The notes: generated from the sequence alone by a model not told the origin. A stretch of 64,000 nt of DNA from Scatomonas sp963930955 (GCA_963930955.1 OZ006967.1:1116001-1180000), one strand, 5' to 3'; shown: positions 1 through 9,144, numbered from the stretch's first letter. Translations and numbers: made by a program.

Positions 1-1415
1 CATTCCACACGGGAATTGAAGCCGTACCAGCTCCAGTAGGGCTGACCGCCCACATTGCCCACCTGACTTTTCGCTATATCCACCACGGCCTGATTGCCGG
101 GGCGGGTGCCGTTGACGAACTCAACACCAGCTAAACTCTCGGAATCGCTGGTGTCGGAGGAACCACCGCCGAAAATCAGCGGCTTGTTGCCCAGCGTCTG
201 CCGGTACACCTGGTACATCTCCAGCTGTTCCGGGGTCAACAGCTCCGAGGCAACAGACGAAATGGGCTTGCTGGTGAGCTTCACATTCAGAATGTAGTAG
301 TTGTAAGGAACCTGAACGGTGTAGCTATTGCCCTCGCTGTCAGTCCGGGTTTCCGTCCGATAGCGTACTTCAACTTCCTCGATGAGCGTCAGCTGATACT
401 GGGCATCAAATACACGCTCCAGCTCTGCCTGGGCGCTCTGCCGGGTGTAGCCCTGCAAGACAGCGGACAGGTAGGCCGCCAGCTCATGGGGGTCATGCCC
501 GATCATGTCGAGGTCGTAGCGGTACTCGTCATACCCCGGATGGCTGCTTTCGATGTTGTCGATCTCGGCTTGCAGCGCCGCTTCCTTGGCAGCGTAGTCC
601 GCCTCCACCGCCACCAGCTCCGGGTCATCCGACGGATAGGTGGTGCCGGACACCACAGAACCGATGCTCTGCGCCATCATGGAGCAAGAGGACATGGTGT
701 TGAGCAGCATACAGACCAGCAGGAAGATCGCGCCAGCAATCAGAAAGCCCTTTTTGTGGCGCATGACGAATGCCCCGGCCTCCTGTGCCTTTTCCTTGAC
801 CGTCTTGGCGGCCTTGCCGGTCTTTTGGGCTGCGCTTGCGGTATTCCCAGCAGTTTGACCGGCGCGCTTGGCGGCAGCGTATTCTTTTTTGATGGCCTGT
901 TTCTGCTGCCAGCGGGAAATGGGGTTGCTGGCAAACTGAGGATTTTCCCGCAGGGACTTCTGATACAGGGCGTTCACATTGGCCTTCTCCAGCTTCTGCT
1001 CGGCCTGGGCTGCCTTGCGGTAGGGCTTCAACTTGTGGCTGCGGTAGCCCTCCCGAACCAACCGTGCGCCGGTCTCAGCAGCCTCCTCGGACTTGTGGGC
1101 GCTCTCCACGCCCACATTGTCCTGTTCGGTCTCCCGGATTTCCTTGTGAACTTTCCCCAGGGCGGCATTGGCGGGGGTATCCCGCACCGCATGGGACAGC
1201 TTGGAGGGCGGCTTCTTCTTGTCCTCCAGCACCAGTTTGGTGGTCACTTTACCGGTCTCCGGGTCCACCGTCTTTTGCCGGACCTGCTTTTTGGGAATTT
1301 TAGCCTGCGCCTTATCCGCTTTGGCGGCGGCCTTGTCCGCCTTGCGAATGGGCTTCTCCAGCGCCGGGTCAGCCCGTTCCTCGTCTGTAAAGCGCAGGCG
1401 CGGTTCCTTATTCAA
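1..1415 (-). CDS. CHAP-domain cell-wall hydrolase of the conjugative element (3' end outside window)
   Basis: The reading frame runs open from a TTG start at 1415 to the left edge. The first 170 or so residues are highly charged, Lys/Ala rich and probably cytoplasmic. One membrane segment follows the motif MRHKKGF, then an extracytoplasmic region. The last residues in the window (AKSQVGNVGGQPYWSWYGF) match the start of a CHAP/NlpC-P60 amidase domain of the CD1108 family, so the catalytic Cys should lie just beyond the edge. Proteins of this family sit after VirB4 in Tn1549-like elements and are thought to open peptidoglycan for the mating channel. The start overlaps the previous gene's stop, with GGGTGA as a possible ribosome site. 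The TTG start is the least certain part. Confidence 0.85.
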   Translation of the reverse strand, partial: MNKEPRLRFTDEERADPALEKPIRKADKAAAKADKAQAKIPKKQVRQKTVDPETGKVTTKLVLEDKKKPPSKLSHAVRDTPANAALGKVHKEIRETEQDNVGVESAHKSEEAAETGARLVREGYRSHKLKPYRKAAQAEQKLEKANVNALYQKSLRENPQFASNPISRWQQKQAIKKEYAAAKRAGQTAGNTASAAQKTGKAAKTVKEKAQEAGAFVMRHKKGFLIAGAIFLLVCMLLNTMSSCSMMAQSIGSVVSGTTYPSDDPELVAVEADYAAKEAALQAEIDNIESSHPGYDEYRYDLDMIGHDPHELAAYLSAVLQGYTRQSAQAELERVFDAQYQLTLIEEVEVRYRTETRTDSEGNSYTVQVPYNYYILNVKLTSKPISSVASELLTPEQLEMYQVYRQTLGNKPLIFGGGSSDTSDSESLAGVEFVNGTRPGNQAVVDIAKSQVGNVGGQPYWSWYGFNSRVE

Positions 1416-1782
1416 ACCATTCACCCAGCATGAGGGCGTCCGTCATGTAGCGCAGCTCCACACAGACGGCCAGCCCCACAGGGTCATGGAAGGGGTGCTG
1501 AAGCAGATAGGCGTAGATCTGCGCCACCACATTGGCCAGCAGCTCAGACTGGCTGCCCTCGAAGATGACGATGGCGGGAACACCGTTCATGGCACACCAG
1601 ATTTCCGTCAGGCGCAGCAGGCCCGCTTCGCCATCCTCGTTCAGCTCCGCTGCCTGATCCGCCGCCGTGCGGGTCTCGCTGACGGCATCGGCCAGCTCGG
1701 TGAGCAGACAGGTGCGCTCACTCTCTAGGGCATCGTCAAAAAACATCATGGTGTTCAGTTCAGTATTGGGTTTCATGGTCAT
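1408..1782 (-). CDS. Small conserved conjugative-element protein, unknown function
   Basis: This 124-residue acidic, soluble protein has no signal peptide or membrane segment. Its start ATG overlaps the VirB4 stop (ATGA), and its stop overlaps the start of the CHAP protein, so it is translationally coupled on both sides and part of the transfer operon. I do not recognise a domain. Its position between VirB4 and the hydrolase suggests an accessory role in the mating apparatus, which is inference from context only. Confidence 0.75.
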   Translation of the reverse strand: MTMKPNTELNTMMFFDDALESERTCLLTELADAVSETRTAADQAAELNEDGEAGLLRLTEIWCAMNGVPAIVIFEGSQSELLANVVAQIYAYLLQHPFHDPVGLAVCVELRYMTDALMLGEWFE

Positions 1783-4247
1783 TCATCCTCCTTTTTTAGT
1801 TCCTGGGGTTTGGTGGTCATAATGCGGTACAGCTCGGTATTCTTCGGGAAGTGATCCACGAAAGGCAAGATCGTGGAGCCATAGAACAGCAGGCCCTCGC
1901 CCTCGCTGGAGTGGGTCACATAGGAAAGCTGGTGCGGGGAAATGCCCAGCTGCTTGGCGAGAATCTGCCGGTCTCCGCCCGCCTGGTTGAGCATATACAC
2001 GAAGTCGGAGTTTTCAAAGATGTTCTCTACCTCGCGGCTGCTCAAAAGGTCTTTGACATTCTGCGTGATGCCGGTGGGAATGCCGCCCCACTTGCGGAAA
2101 CGCTTCCAAATCTCGACGGTATAAGCGGCGGTCTGCTCCTCTTTCAGCAGCAGGTGCATCTCGTCGATGTAGTAGCGGGTGGACTTGTGGGCGGCACGAT
2201 TGATGGTGACGCGGTTCCACACTTGGTCCTGGACCACCAGCATACCGATCTTTTTCAGCTGCTTGCCCAGCTCCTTGATGTCATAGCAGACAATGCGGTT
2301 GTTGATGTCCACATTGCTCTGGTGGTTGAACACATTGAGGGAGCCGGTCACATAGATTTCCAGCGCCGTGGCGATGTACTGTGCCTCTTTTTCCTCCTGC
2401 GCCCGCAGCAGATTGTAAAGGTCCTCCAAAATGGGCATATTCTCCGGGCGGGGGTCATTGAGATAGGTCTGATAGACCAGCCGCACACAACGGTCAATGA
2501 TGGTTTTCTGCACCGGCTGCAAGCCCTCTTTGCCGCCCACGATCAGTTCACACAGGGACAAGATGAAGTCGGACTTGAGAGACAGCGGACTTTCATCGTC
2601 CGAGTAGTCCAGATTCAAGTCCATCGGGTTGATGTAGTTGGTGGAGGTAGGCGAAATCTTGATGACCTGCCCATGCAGGCGCTCCACCAGGGGCGCATAC
2701 TCGGCCTCCGGGTCACAGATGATGATGTCATCATTGGTGAGCAGGAAACAGTTGGCGATCTCGCGCTTGGCGCTGAAGGACTTGCCAGAACCCGGCGTAC
2801 CGAGAATCAGTCCGTTGGGGTTTTTCAGCAGCTTGCGGTCCACCATGATGAGGTTGTTGGACAGGGCGTTGATCCCGTAGTACAGCGCCTCTTTGCCGTT
2901 CTGGAAAAGCTCCTGGGTGGTGAACGGAACAAAGATAGCCGTGGAACTGGTGGTCAGCCCTCGTTGAATCTCGATCTGATTGAGGCCCAGGGGCAGCGCG
3001 GACATCAGCCCTTCTTCCTGCTGGAAGTCAAGCCTTGTCAGCTGGCAGTTGTACTTCTGCGCGATGGAGCTGGCCTGGAATACATTGTTGTCCAGCTGCC
3101 GGGGATTGTCTGCCGTGTTCAGCACCAGAAAGGTGACAAGGAACATTCGCTCGTTCCGGCTCTGCAAATCCTGTAAGAGCTTCTTGGCCTCGGCACCGTA
3201 GGTGGCAAGGTCGGAGGGAATGATGTCCATGTCATACCCGGCACGGACAGCCTTTTTCTGCTCCTCAATCTTGCTGCGGTCCAGGTCGGTGATTTTCCGC
3301 TTGACCGTCTTGATGGCCTTGATCTGGTCCACGGACTGGATATGCAGGCTGACAATCAGGCTGGATTCCATGTCCAGGAAATCCGCCAGCATTCGGTCAT
3401 TCAGCTCCGGCGCGAGAATCTGCAAAAAAGAAACAGCCCCGTATTTCTTACCCATACGGAACTGCTTGCCGGTACGGAACTCGAAGCCGGACGGGGCGAT
3501 GAAGTCCTTGGTGGACAGACCAGACGGAGCCAGCCAATCCCATTCAAAGCGGAACGGCACCTGTTCATCCATGTGGAAGATACCGTGGAGCTGTGCCAGT
3601 CGCGCCTTGCCGTCCAGGGTCTCGGCGGCCACGCCCAGACGCTTGAAATTATTGAGAATGTCGGTCTCAATGCGCTCCAAACGAGGCTTGGCGGCCTTGA
3701 GGCTGTCGGCGTCGATACCGAAAGTCAGGTACTTAGTTTTGATAAGGCCATTGTTGCCTTTTGCCAGCTGGTTTTGCAGCATGGTCATGTACTCCACCCG
3801 GATACTGTCAAAATCATCCCCCTGGAGAGGAATGTTGATGGCGCGGGCAAAGGTCTCCTCAGAGGCCGCAAGGTTCAAAAAGGACAGCTGAAACTGAATG
3901 GAGCTGTCGAAGTAGTTGAGGAAATCGCACCAGCCCTCAAAGATCGCCGTCTTGTCCTCGTTCTGCGAGAGCTGATAGTTGATGTCCTGGAATTGGATGG
4001 TCTTTGTGTAGCGGCTGCCTGCCACACGGCAGATACCATCCGGCCACATTCGTTCATAGGGGATACTGTCCTGAGCCGACTTCTCTTTTCGGTCCGTGCG
4101 GTTGGCACGGGCGATGGCGGCCTCGATCTGCTTTCTGTCGGCACGGGACAGCTTTTTCATCTTTTTCTGATTAACCGGCTGCGCGGTCTTTTCGCCTTTT
4201 CCGAACAGCCGGTGCAGCCAGCTTTTGATTGCCGTGAACAATGTCAT
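1779..4247 (-). CDS. virB4: VirB4-like conjugation ATPase
   Basis: This is the cytoplasmic ATPase that powers assembly of the type IV secretion channel. A Walker A motif (GTPGSGKS) lies near residue 482 and a Walker B motif (YYIDEMHLL) near residue 692. The protein is about 822 residues, normal for VirB4/TraE/CD1110-type proteins of Tn1549-like elements. I place the start at 4247 because a strong AAGGAGG lies just upstream. An in-frame ATG at 4289 has no such site. The gene overlaps the end of prgI by 77 bp, and the next gene starts on its stop codon. An alternative start at 4160 would remove the overlap but has no ribosome site. Confidence 0.95.
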   Translation of the reverse strand: MTLFTAIKSWLHRLFGKGEKTAQPVNQKKMKKLSRADRKQIEAAIARANRTDRKEKSAQDSIPYERMWPDGICRVAGSRYTKTIQFQDINYQLSQNEDKTAIFEGWCDFLNYFDSSIQFQLSFLNLAASEETFARAINIPLQGDDFDSIRVEYMTMLQNQLAKGNNGLIKTKYLTFGIDADSLKAAKPRLERIETDILNNFKRLGVAAETLDGKARLAQLHGIFHMDEQVPFRFEWDWLAPSGLSTKDFIAPSGFEFRTGKQFRMGKKYGAVSFLQILAPELNDRMLADFLDMESSLIVSLHIQSVDQIKAIKTVKRKITDLDRSKIEEQKKAVRAGYDMDIIPSDLATYGAEAKKLLQDLQSRNERMFLVTFLVLNTADNPRQLDNNVFQASSIAQKYNCQLTRLDFQQEEGLMSALPLGLNQIEIQRGLTTSSTAIFVPFTTQELFQNGKEALYYGINALSNNLIMVDRKLLKNPNGLILGTPGSGKSFSAKREIANCFLLTNDDIIICDPEAEYAPLVERLHGQVIKISPTSTNYINPMDLNLDYSDDESPLSLKSDFILSLCELIVGGKEGLQPVQKTIIDRCVRLVYQTYLNDPRPENMPILEDLYNLLRAQEEKEAQYIATALEIYVTGSLNVFNHQSNVDINNRIVCYDIKELGKQLKKIGMLVVQDQVWNRVTINRAAHKSTRYYIDEMHLLLKEEQTAAYTVEIWKRFRKWGGIPTGITQNVKDLLSSREVENIFENSDFVYMLNQAGGDRQILAKQLGISPHQLSYVTHSSEGEGLLFYGSTILPFVDHFPKNTELYRIMTTKPQELKKEDE

Positions 4248-4593
4248 ACACCTCCTTGTCGAGTTTTTCCTGCCGCTCCAGAGCGGCATAGAAATTGTTG
4301 GTCTTATACGGGCGCTCCTTGGGTCGGATGACGGCCACCTTGATGATGTTGCCCACGATCTTTTCTAGGGGCTGACCGTGTTTTTCATACATTGCCAGCA
4401 TGAAGAAGGGCAGCATGACCAGCATCATACACATGGCAGCCACGCTGTTTCCCACAGGCCCCCGGAGCAGGAAGAAAAGCGGTACGCCGATCAGCGCACC
4501 GCCGCCGAAGCAGACAAGCTGCCTCTTGGTTAAGTTGAACGCGACCTTGGTTTTGACTTTCGTAAGATCCTTGGGTACGGGTACATAAGCCAA
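4171..4593 (-). CDS. prgI: PrgI family membrane protein
   Basis: This 140-residue protein carries two hydrophobic segments at about residues 26-44 and 49-69, followed by a basic cytoplasmic tail. The length, the topology and the opening residues (MAYVPVPKDLTKVKTK) match the PrgI family, the VirB3-like inner-membrane component next to VirB4 in Gram-positive conjugation systems. It lies 20 bp after the channel protein gene, and its last 77 bp overlap the start of virB4. PrgI and VirB4 are known to act together, and in some systems they are fused. Confidence 0.93.
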   Translation of the reverse strand: MAYVPVPKDLTKVKTKVAFNLTKRQLVCFGGGALIGVPLFFLLRGPVGNSVAAMCMMLVMLPFFMLAMYEKHGQPLEKIVGNIIKVAVIRPKERPYKTNNFYAALERQEKLDKEVYDIVHGNQKLAAPAVRKRRKDRAAG

Positions 4594-4613
4594 AGGGATT
4601 ACCTCCTTCCTGG

Positions 4614-5483
4614 TTAATGTGCATTGAAAACGGATTTTGCGAGGCTGCCGGTCTTAAAGAGCGTAAAGCACAACAGGACCGTATAACCCACACAGCTCCA
4701 GATGGCCATGATGACATCCGATTCGGTGGCAATGTTTTGTACCAGCACGGCATAGATTGCCACACAGACGATGATGAGAAATGCCTGGAAGCCCAGAGCA
4801 ATCAACGAGCGCAGATAGTTCTGGCCCATGCCGCCCCATTCCTTGCCCATCATGGTGGCCATAGGGATGGGGGCCACCGAAGTTACAAGGTAAATCTCAA
4901 TCATACGGCCATAGATCACGATAAAGATACAAATGTAAAGCGCCCACATGGTAATGCCGATAAAGAGCGACTGGAACCACAGGCCGAACAGCGGCCCCAG
5001 GTCCATATCCATCAGCCGGGACTCCATATCGGTCATGACAGAGGAGATGTCGATGGAAGCGTCGGAACCGATGATGCCCGCCGCCTGCGCCACCACACTT
5101 TGAGCTGCGTCAAACACGCCCATCACGATGTTCCAGGTGTTTGAGACGATGAGGATGGCAGCGGCAGATTTGAACACCCACTTGAAAATCATCCAGGTGT
5201 CCACATCATGCAGGTTGTTCTTGTCGGTAATCATCTGAATCAGCTCCAGCGTCATCACGATAGCCAGGATCACGCCAGCAATCGGCACCATGATGGAGTT
5301 GGAGAGGTTCTGGATCATGCTGAAAATACTCCCGTTCCAGCCCTGCGGGGTCTGGCCCACCTGTGTCGCAATGTCTGCGACCTGCTGGTTCACGCTATCG
5401 AACATCCCCGATAAGTTGCTCATAATGCCGCCTACCAACATTTCCTTGAGCCAGTCAGTAAGGGCATCGAGTAAGAAATCCAT
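4614..5483 (-). CDS. TrbL/VirB6-like conjugal transfer channel protein
   Basis: This 289-residue polytopic protein has an N-terminal amphipathic stretch and about five or six hydrophobic segments, at roughly residues 65-85, 105-120, 170-195, 230-250 and 262-285. The motif GRMIEIYLVTSVAPIPMAT between the middle segments is typical of CD1111/TrbL-like proteins of Tn1549 elements. VirB6-type proteins form the inner-membrane part of the DNA channel. It sits between maff2 and prgI in the usual order. The start has AGGAGG in the short spacer upstream. Confidence 0.9.
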   Translation of the reverse strand: MDFLLDALTDWLKEMLVGGIMSNLSGMFDSVNQQVADIATQVGQTPQGWNGSIFSMIQNLSNSIMVPIAGVILAIVMTLELIQMITDKNNLHDVDTWMIFKWVFKSAAAILIVSNTWNIVMGVFDAAQSVVAQAAGIIGSDASIDISSVMTDMESRLMDMDLGPLFGLWFQSLFIGITMWALYICIFIVIYGRMIEIYLVTSVAPIPMATMMGKEWGGMGQNYLRSLIALGFQAFLIIVCVAIYAVLVQNIATESDVIMAIWSCVGYTVLLCFTLFKTGSLAKSVFNAH

Positions 5484-5566
5484 ACGGTGTCAACCTCCTT
5501 TCAGCCGCCCCCGCTTGGGGGCAGGGGCGGCAAGGATTTCTTATGACAGCTTAACGACGGGAGCGA

Positions 5567-5785
5567 TCAGACGGTGAACAGGCTGGAGAGCAGGGGTACG
5601 AGGACCATGCCGACCACGGCGACGCCAGCGCCAGCCATGAGCTGCTTCATGCCCTGGGACTTCGCACCGGGGTTGTCGTTGCCGTAACCTTCCAGCAGGT
5701 TGATGACACCCCAGATGCCGAGACCAGCGCCCAGAGCGATAACGAGGGTCTGAAGAACGGTGATAGCCTGATTGAAAAATGCCAT
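5567..5785 (-). CDS. Maff2 family small membrane protein
   Basis: This 72-residue protein has two hydrophobic helices joined by a polar loop (EGYGNDNPGAKSQG). It is a clear member of the Maff2 family found in Tn1549-like elements between the coupling protein and the VirB6-like gene. The fold recalls VirB2/pilin-like subunits, but a pilin role is inference. It lies in the transfer operon, preceded by a 216-bp spacer that contains a stable hairpin. Confidence 0.88.
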   Translation of the reverse strand: MAFFNQAITVLQTLVIALGAGLGIWGVINLLEGYGNDNPGAKSQGMKQLMAGAGVAVVGMVLVPLLSSLFTV

Positions 5786-5846
5786 AAATTATAGTTAGCC
5801 GGAATCATTTGAAAAAGGTTGATTTAGTCATTCATAGGCATACAAA

Positions 5847-5890
5847 AGCCGGAACAATCGGCACCCGGTTTCCGGGGCCTGATTCCGGCT
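5847..5890 (-). terminator. Hairpin between virD4 and maff2, possible weak terminator or processing site
   Basis: Outer arms AGCCGGAA (5847-5854 and 5883-5890) enclose a second stem, CCCGG/CCGGG (5864-5868 and 5872-5876). On the minus strand the stem is followed by a short TTTTG run. It could partly terminate transcription from upstream genes, or mark an RNA processing site that raises maff2 expression. Strength is uncertain because the T-run is short. Confidence 0.45.
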
Positions 5891-6001
5891 GTCCTCCTTT
5901 TTTCATTATTTTTTGGTGATTGTCCGCTTTGTACGCCGATGGCCCCATCCGGGGCGGTTGAGGCGGGTAGATAAGATCACTCCTTTCACAGCGGAACAGA
6001 T

Positions 6002-7831
6002 TTACGCGCCCTCTGCGTCTACTTCGTACACATCGTAGACCTCGTTGGGCTTGAGCTTGAGCCGGGTGGACAGGAACGCCTCGATGTCAAAGGCGTTCTT
6101 GGGGTCCGCGTCGGCGGTGTACGGGTAATTGGGGTGCTTGGTGATGTCGTACTTGTCCGATAAAAACGGACGAACACCACGCAGCTGGAGGATGCACTTG
6201 CCGCCGTCCATAACGGCCAGTTCATCCTGGCTCATAAGCTCTTTGCCGAGCTTCTGATAGTTGAGAGAGTGGGAGGTTTCCCGCCCACGGTTCTCGCCGG
6301 TGTTGTAGGTGTCGATGGTTTCCTTGCCCAGCACGGCGGCCAGCTCCTTGAGGGTAGTCGGTTCCTTGCCGCCCAGGAAGATGGAGGTATCCATGTTGCC
6401 GATGATGGTATCGGCGTTGTCCTTGTAGATGGCTTTCAGCTGGGACTGCGCCTGCAATACCAGACAGGCGGAGATCTCACGGCTGCGGATGGTGGCGACC
6501 AGTTTTTCCAGCTTGGGAATCTGGCCGATGTTGGCACACTCGTCAATGAGGCAGCGTACATGGACCGGCAACCGCCCGCCGTACACATCGTCCGCCTTTT
6601 CACACAAGAGGTTGAACAGCTGGGTGTAGCACATGGAGATCAGGAAGTTAAAGCTATCGTCCGTGTCGCTCATAATGAGGAACAGAGCGGTTTTCCGATC
6701 TCCCAGGGTGTCCAGCTCCAGCTCGTCGTAGGAAGTGACCTCCCGCAGTTCCGCAATGTCGAATACGGCAAGGCGCGCACCGCAGGAAATCAGAATGGAT
6801 TTTGCGGTTTTGCCCGCTGCCAGCTTGTACTTCTTGTACTGGCGGACAGCGAAATGGTTGGGCTTCTCCGCCTCCAGCGCATCAAACATCAGGTCCACCG
6901 GGTTCTTGAACTCCTCGTCATCCTCCCGGACCTCCATGGCGTTGATGAACTCGATGAGGGTGGAGAAATTCTGTTCCTCCACCGGGGCCTCGTAGTGGAT
7001 ATACCCGATAAGGGCGCAGTACAGCAGCGTCTCCGCCTTGACCCAGAAATCGTCCCCGGCCTTGCCCTCGCCCTTGGTGTTGGCGATCAGCGTCGTGACC
7101 AGCTTCAGGATGTCCTTTTCCGAGTGGATGTAAGCAAAAGGGTTATAGTGCATGGACTTCTTGAAGTTGATGGTATTGAGGACTTTGATCCGGTACGGCT
7201 CATAGATGACCTTGCCGCGCTTATCCTTCATGGGCTTTCCGTCCTTGCCCAGCTTGGGGGTGCCGCGCTGGAGCATTTTACCGCACTCCACCAGAATAGT
7301 GCCTTTGGGGTCTGTCACCACATAAGAGCTGTGCATCTGCATCAGGTTCGGTTTCAGCCAGAACCGGGTTTTACCGGAACCGGAGCCGCCGATCACCAAA
7401 ACATTTTTGTTTCTGGCGGTCTTAGGGTCTTTCGGGCGGCTATTCATGGTCAGGCTTTCCGTTTTCGTCAGAATCACATTGTTCTGGAATACCGGGTCGA
7501 TGTAGGGTGCAATGTCCTCATGGGTTCCCCACCGGGCGGAACCGTATTCCATGCCGTGCCTGTACTTCTTGGCGTTCTTGCTTTTCAGGTACACAGCCAG
7601 CCGCAGGCCGCCGCCGCAGCACAGGCCCACCAGCAGGTCCAGCGGGTGCAGGCTGGGCCACCAGCTGGCCAGCGCCACCGGCAGCGTGGAGAAGAACGAG
7701 AGCATTTTTGCCGAAGCGTCCGCACCCACGGCCATCCGCCACGCTTCACCGAAGTTGGTGGAGAAAAGCCCCATCAGGATATACGGCAGGTTCAGCACAA
7801 GGAGCTTTTTGATGTTCAGCTGCTTTTTCAT
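6002..7831 (-). CDS. VirD4/TraG-type coupling protein
   Basis: This 609-residue type IV coupling protein brings the relaxase-DNA complex to the channel. Two N-terminal membrane segments (about residues 9-25 and 45-80) precede the ATPase domain. Walker A is GGSGSGKT at 148-155, and the Walker B region LIDECANIGQIPKLE lies near 425, followed by the conserved LQAQSQLKAIY. It overlaps pcfB by ATGA, so the two are translationally coupled, as expected for proteins that act together at the relaxosome. Confidence 0.96.
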   Translation of the reverse strand: MKKQLNIKKLLVLNLPYILMGLFSTNFGEAWRMAVGADASAKMLSFFSTLPVALASWWPSLHPLDLLVGLCCGGGLRLAVYLKSKNAKKYRHGMEYGSARWGTHEDIAPYIDPVFQNNVILTKTESLTMNSRPKDPKTARNKNVLVIGGSGSGKTRFWLKPNLMQMHSSYVVTDPKGTILVECGKMLQRGTPKLGKDGKPMKDKRGKVIYEPYRIKVLNTINFKKSMHYNPFAYIHSEKDILKLVTTLIANTKGEGKAGDDFWVKAETLLYCALIGYIHYEAPVEEQNFSTLIEFINAMEVREDDEEFKNPVDLMFDALEAEKPNHFAVRQYKKYKLAAGKTAKSILISCGARLAVFDIAELREVTSYDELELDTLGDRKTALFLIMSDTDDSFNFLISMCYTQLFNLLCEKADDVYGGRLPVHVRCLIDECANIGQIPKLEKLVATIRSREISACLVLQAQSQLKAIYKDNADTIIGNMDTSIFLGGKEPTTLKELAAVLGKETIDTYNTGENRGRETSHSLNYQKLGKELMSQDELAVMDGGKCILQLRGVRPFLSDKYDITKHPNYPYTADADPKNAFDIEAFLSTRLKLKPNEVYDVYEVDAEGA

Positions 7832-8328
7832 CGTTCCAGCTCCTTCCGCTTGTTCCGGTCCACGACGGCGTGTTTCACCAGCTCTTTGAACTGGCTCAAC
7901 TTTGCCAACACAGACGGACGCTCGGATTTCTCCGCCTTCCTGACCTTTTTCCCGGTGTACTCGGTAAAAGCAGCGGTCAGGGCATCCGCATCCCGGCCCT
8001 TGAAGAAAATCAGGTACTTGGGCGGAGAGCTGCTACGGTCCTTCTTTACCGCATAGTCCACGCCGTACTTCCGGGCGATCTTCTCAAACTCCTTGATGGA
8101 GGGGTCGGTGATCTCGATGTTGGAAACGCCCTGATTCTGGCCGATCAGCTGCTTCACCGTCTGCTTGCCGTGGGGAATCACGGGGGTATCCCGGCTTTTC
8201 TGCTTTTGCAGCTTCTTTTCCTTGCGGTGGGCAAGGTACTTGGTGATGGCGGCTTTCAACAACCGCCCGGTAAACTTTGTTCCGCTGACTACCAGCGTCA
8301 AAGTCCTGTTTTCCACTTCCTCCTGCAT
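7828..8328 (-). CDS. pcfB: PcfB family protein (DUF3801)
   Basis: This 166-residue soluble, basic protein contains the family motif KEFEKIARKYGVDYAVKKD and the following segment PPKYLIFFKGRDADALTAAF. PcfB (DUF3801) of the enterococcal plasmid pCF10 is a relaxosome accessory factor that contacts the coupling protein. The overlap with the coupling-protein gene (ATGA) supports that role here. The basic C-terminal tail is typical. Confidence 0.9.
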   Translation of the reverse strand: MQEEVENRTLTLVVSGTKFTGRLLKAAITKYLAHRKEKKLQKQKSRDTPVIPHGKQTVKQLIGQNQGVSNIEITDPSIKEFEKIARKYGVDYAVKKDRSSSPPKYLIFFKGRDADALTAAFTEYTGKKVRKAEKSERPSVLAKLSQFKELVKHAVVDRNKRKELER

Positions 8329-8375
8329 AGGTCATCGCCTCCTTTCCACGAATTTTGCAGGGGTGGCGCTTGATA

Positions 8376-8417
8376 CTAAGGCGGGACCACCAGCCGCCGC
8401 AGCAGGTATTTCAGCAT
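8376..8417 (-). CDS. Tiny ORF of 13 codons with a strong ribosome site
   Basis: An ATG at 8417 is preceded by AAAGGAGC at good spacing and followed by MLKYLLRRLVVPP and a TAG stop. It lies between the DUF5720-like gene and pcfB. It may be a leader peptide, a small membrane peptide or chance. The ribosome site is better than expected for a random ORF. Confidence 0.35.
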   Translation of the reverse strand: MLKYLLRRLVVPP

Positions 8418-8429
8418 GGCAAGCTCCTT

Positions 8430-8741
8430 TCAGCGCAGCTGGTCGGAGCGGTCATAGTACAGATGGCCCTGGCGCACTTTGGCATGGCTGAGAATCTTGA
8501 TGTGGCCCTTTTCCTGGTTCTCCAGGCTTTTCTGGTATCCGGCCTCCGTCAGAAACAGGCGGGTCCGTTCACCTTTCCAGCCCACCGGGGAATCGTCGGT
8601 CAGCACATCGAAGATAATCATGTGCCGGGTGTCCTCGGCAAACCGCTCCAAATCCATGTACTCATGGCCGTGATAGTTCTGCGCCCCGGCTTTGAGGCGC
8701 ATTTCCTCCATCAGCTGGCCCACGGTCTTACGCTCAGGCAT
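8430..8741 (-). CDS. DUF5720-like conjugative-element protein, copy 2
   Basis: This 103-residue soluble protein is related to the 10333-10608 product. Both contain an ERF....RxMI.F.VL block, then RLFLTE.GYQ, then a stretch ending in a GH motif near the C-terminus. I believe this is the DUF5720 type of element protein, whose function is unknown. The start has AAAGGAGG inside the end of the preceding gene, which it overlaps by 8 bp. Confidence 0.75.
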   Translation of the reverse strand: MPERKTVGQLMEEMRLKAGAQNYHGHEYMDLERFAEDTRHMIIFDVLTDDSPVGWKGERTRLFLTEAGYQKSLENQEKGHIKILSHAKVRQGHLYYDRSDQLR

Positions 8742-9096
8742 GGCGTGCGCCTCCTTTCCCGCGTCCCTGGCCCTTCACGGTCAGGATACCGTCCAGGGTG
8801 GTGGCGGTGATCCGCAGGCGCTCGGCGGTGGCAATGTCATTCTTCACGGTCTCGTCGATGCCGTGGCCGCAGACCACCAGCACATGGGACCGGCGCAGGT
8901 AGTCTCGCGCCATATCCAGCCCGTCCTTGTGTTCCTGGGGAATCTCGTCCTTGAGGAAGGTAGGCAGGAACAGCACCGGGCAGATGGGCGAATACCCGGC
9001 GTCGTACACCTGACGGCAGTAGGCCGCAGCGTTCTCGGCGTTCTCATACTGGCTGTTGCTCCAGGGAGCCGTAATGTAGGCAAGAGGTCGTTTCAT
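8734..9096 (-). CDS. Nucleoside deoxyribosyltransferase-like protein (DUF4406/DUF7768 type)
   Basis: This 120-residue protein begins with a strand motif (MKRPLAYITAPWS), has a helix rich in Tyr/Asn/Ala, and contains the segment SHVLVVCGHGIDETVKNDI. These match small Rossmann-like proteins related to nucleoside 2-deoxyribosyltransferases that are common in phages and conjugative elements. Substrate and role are unknown. The gene lies directly after the replication initiator. Its start has AAAGGA upstream. Confidence 0.7.
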   Translation of the reverse strand: MKRPLAYITAPWSNSQYENAENAAAYCRQVYDAGYSPICPVLFLPTFLKDEIPQEHKDGLDMARDYLRRSHVLVVCGHGIDETVKNDIATAERLRITATTLDGILTVKGQGRGKGGARHA

Positions 9097-9144
9097 GGCA
9101 AAATCCTTTCTCCCGGTGTTTTCGGGCAGCAGAAAAGCGGCTGT

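Noticed and set aside
486..1433. Long plus-strand ORF opposite the CHAP protein gene
   Set aside because: It lies antisense to a well-supported gene with family motifs and has no recognisable domain. Long antisense frames are common in this GC-rich element.
6269..8056. 595-residue plus-strand ORF opposite the coupling protein and PcfB genes
   Set aside because: It covers two real genes in the other strand with clear ATPase and PcfB motifs. It has no ribosome site or domain.
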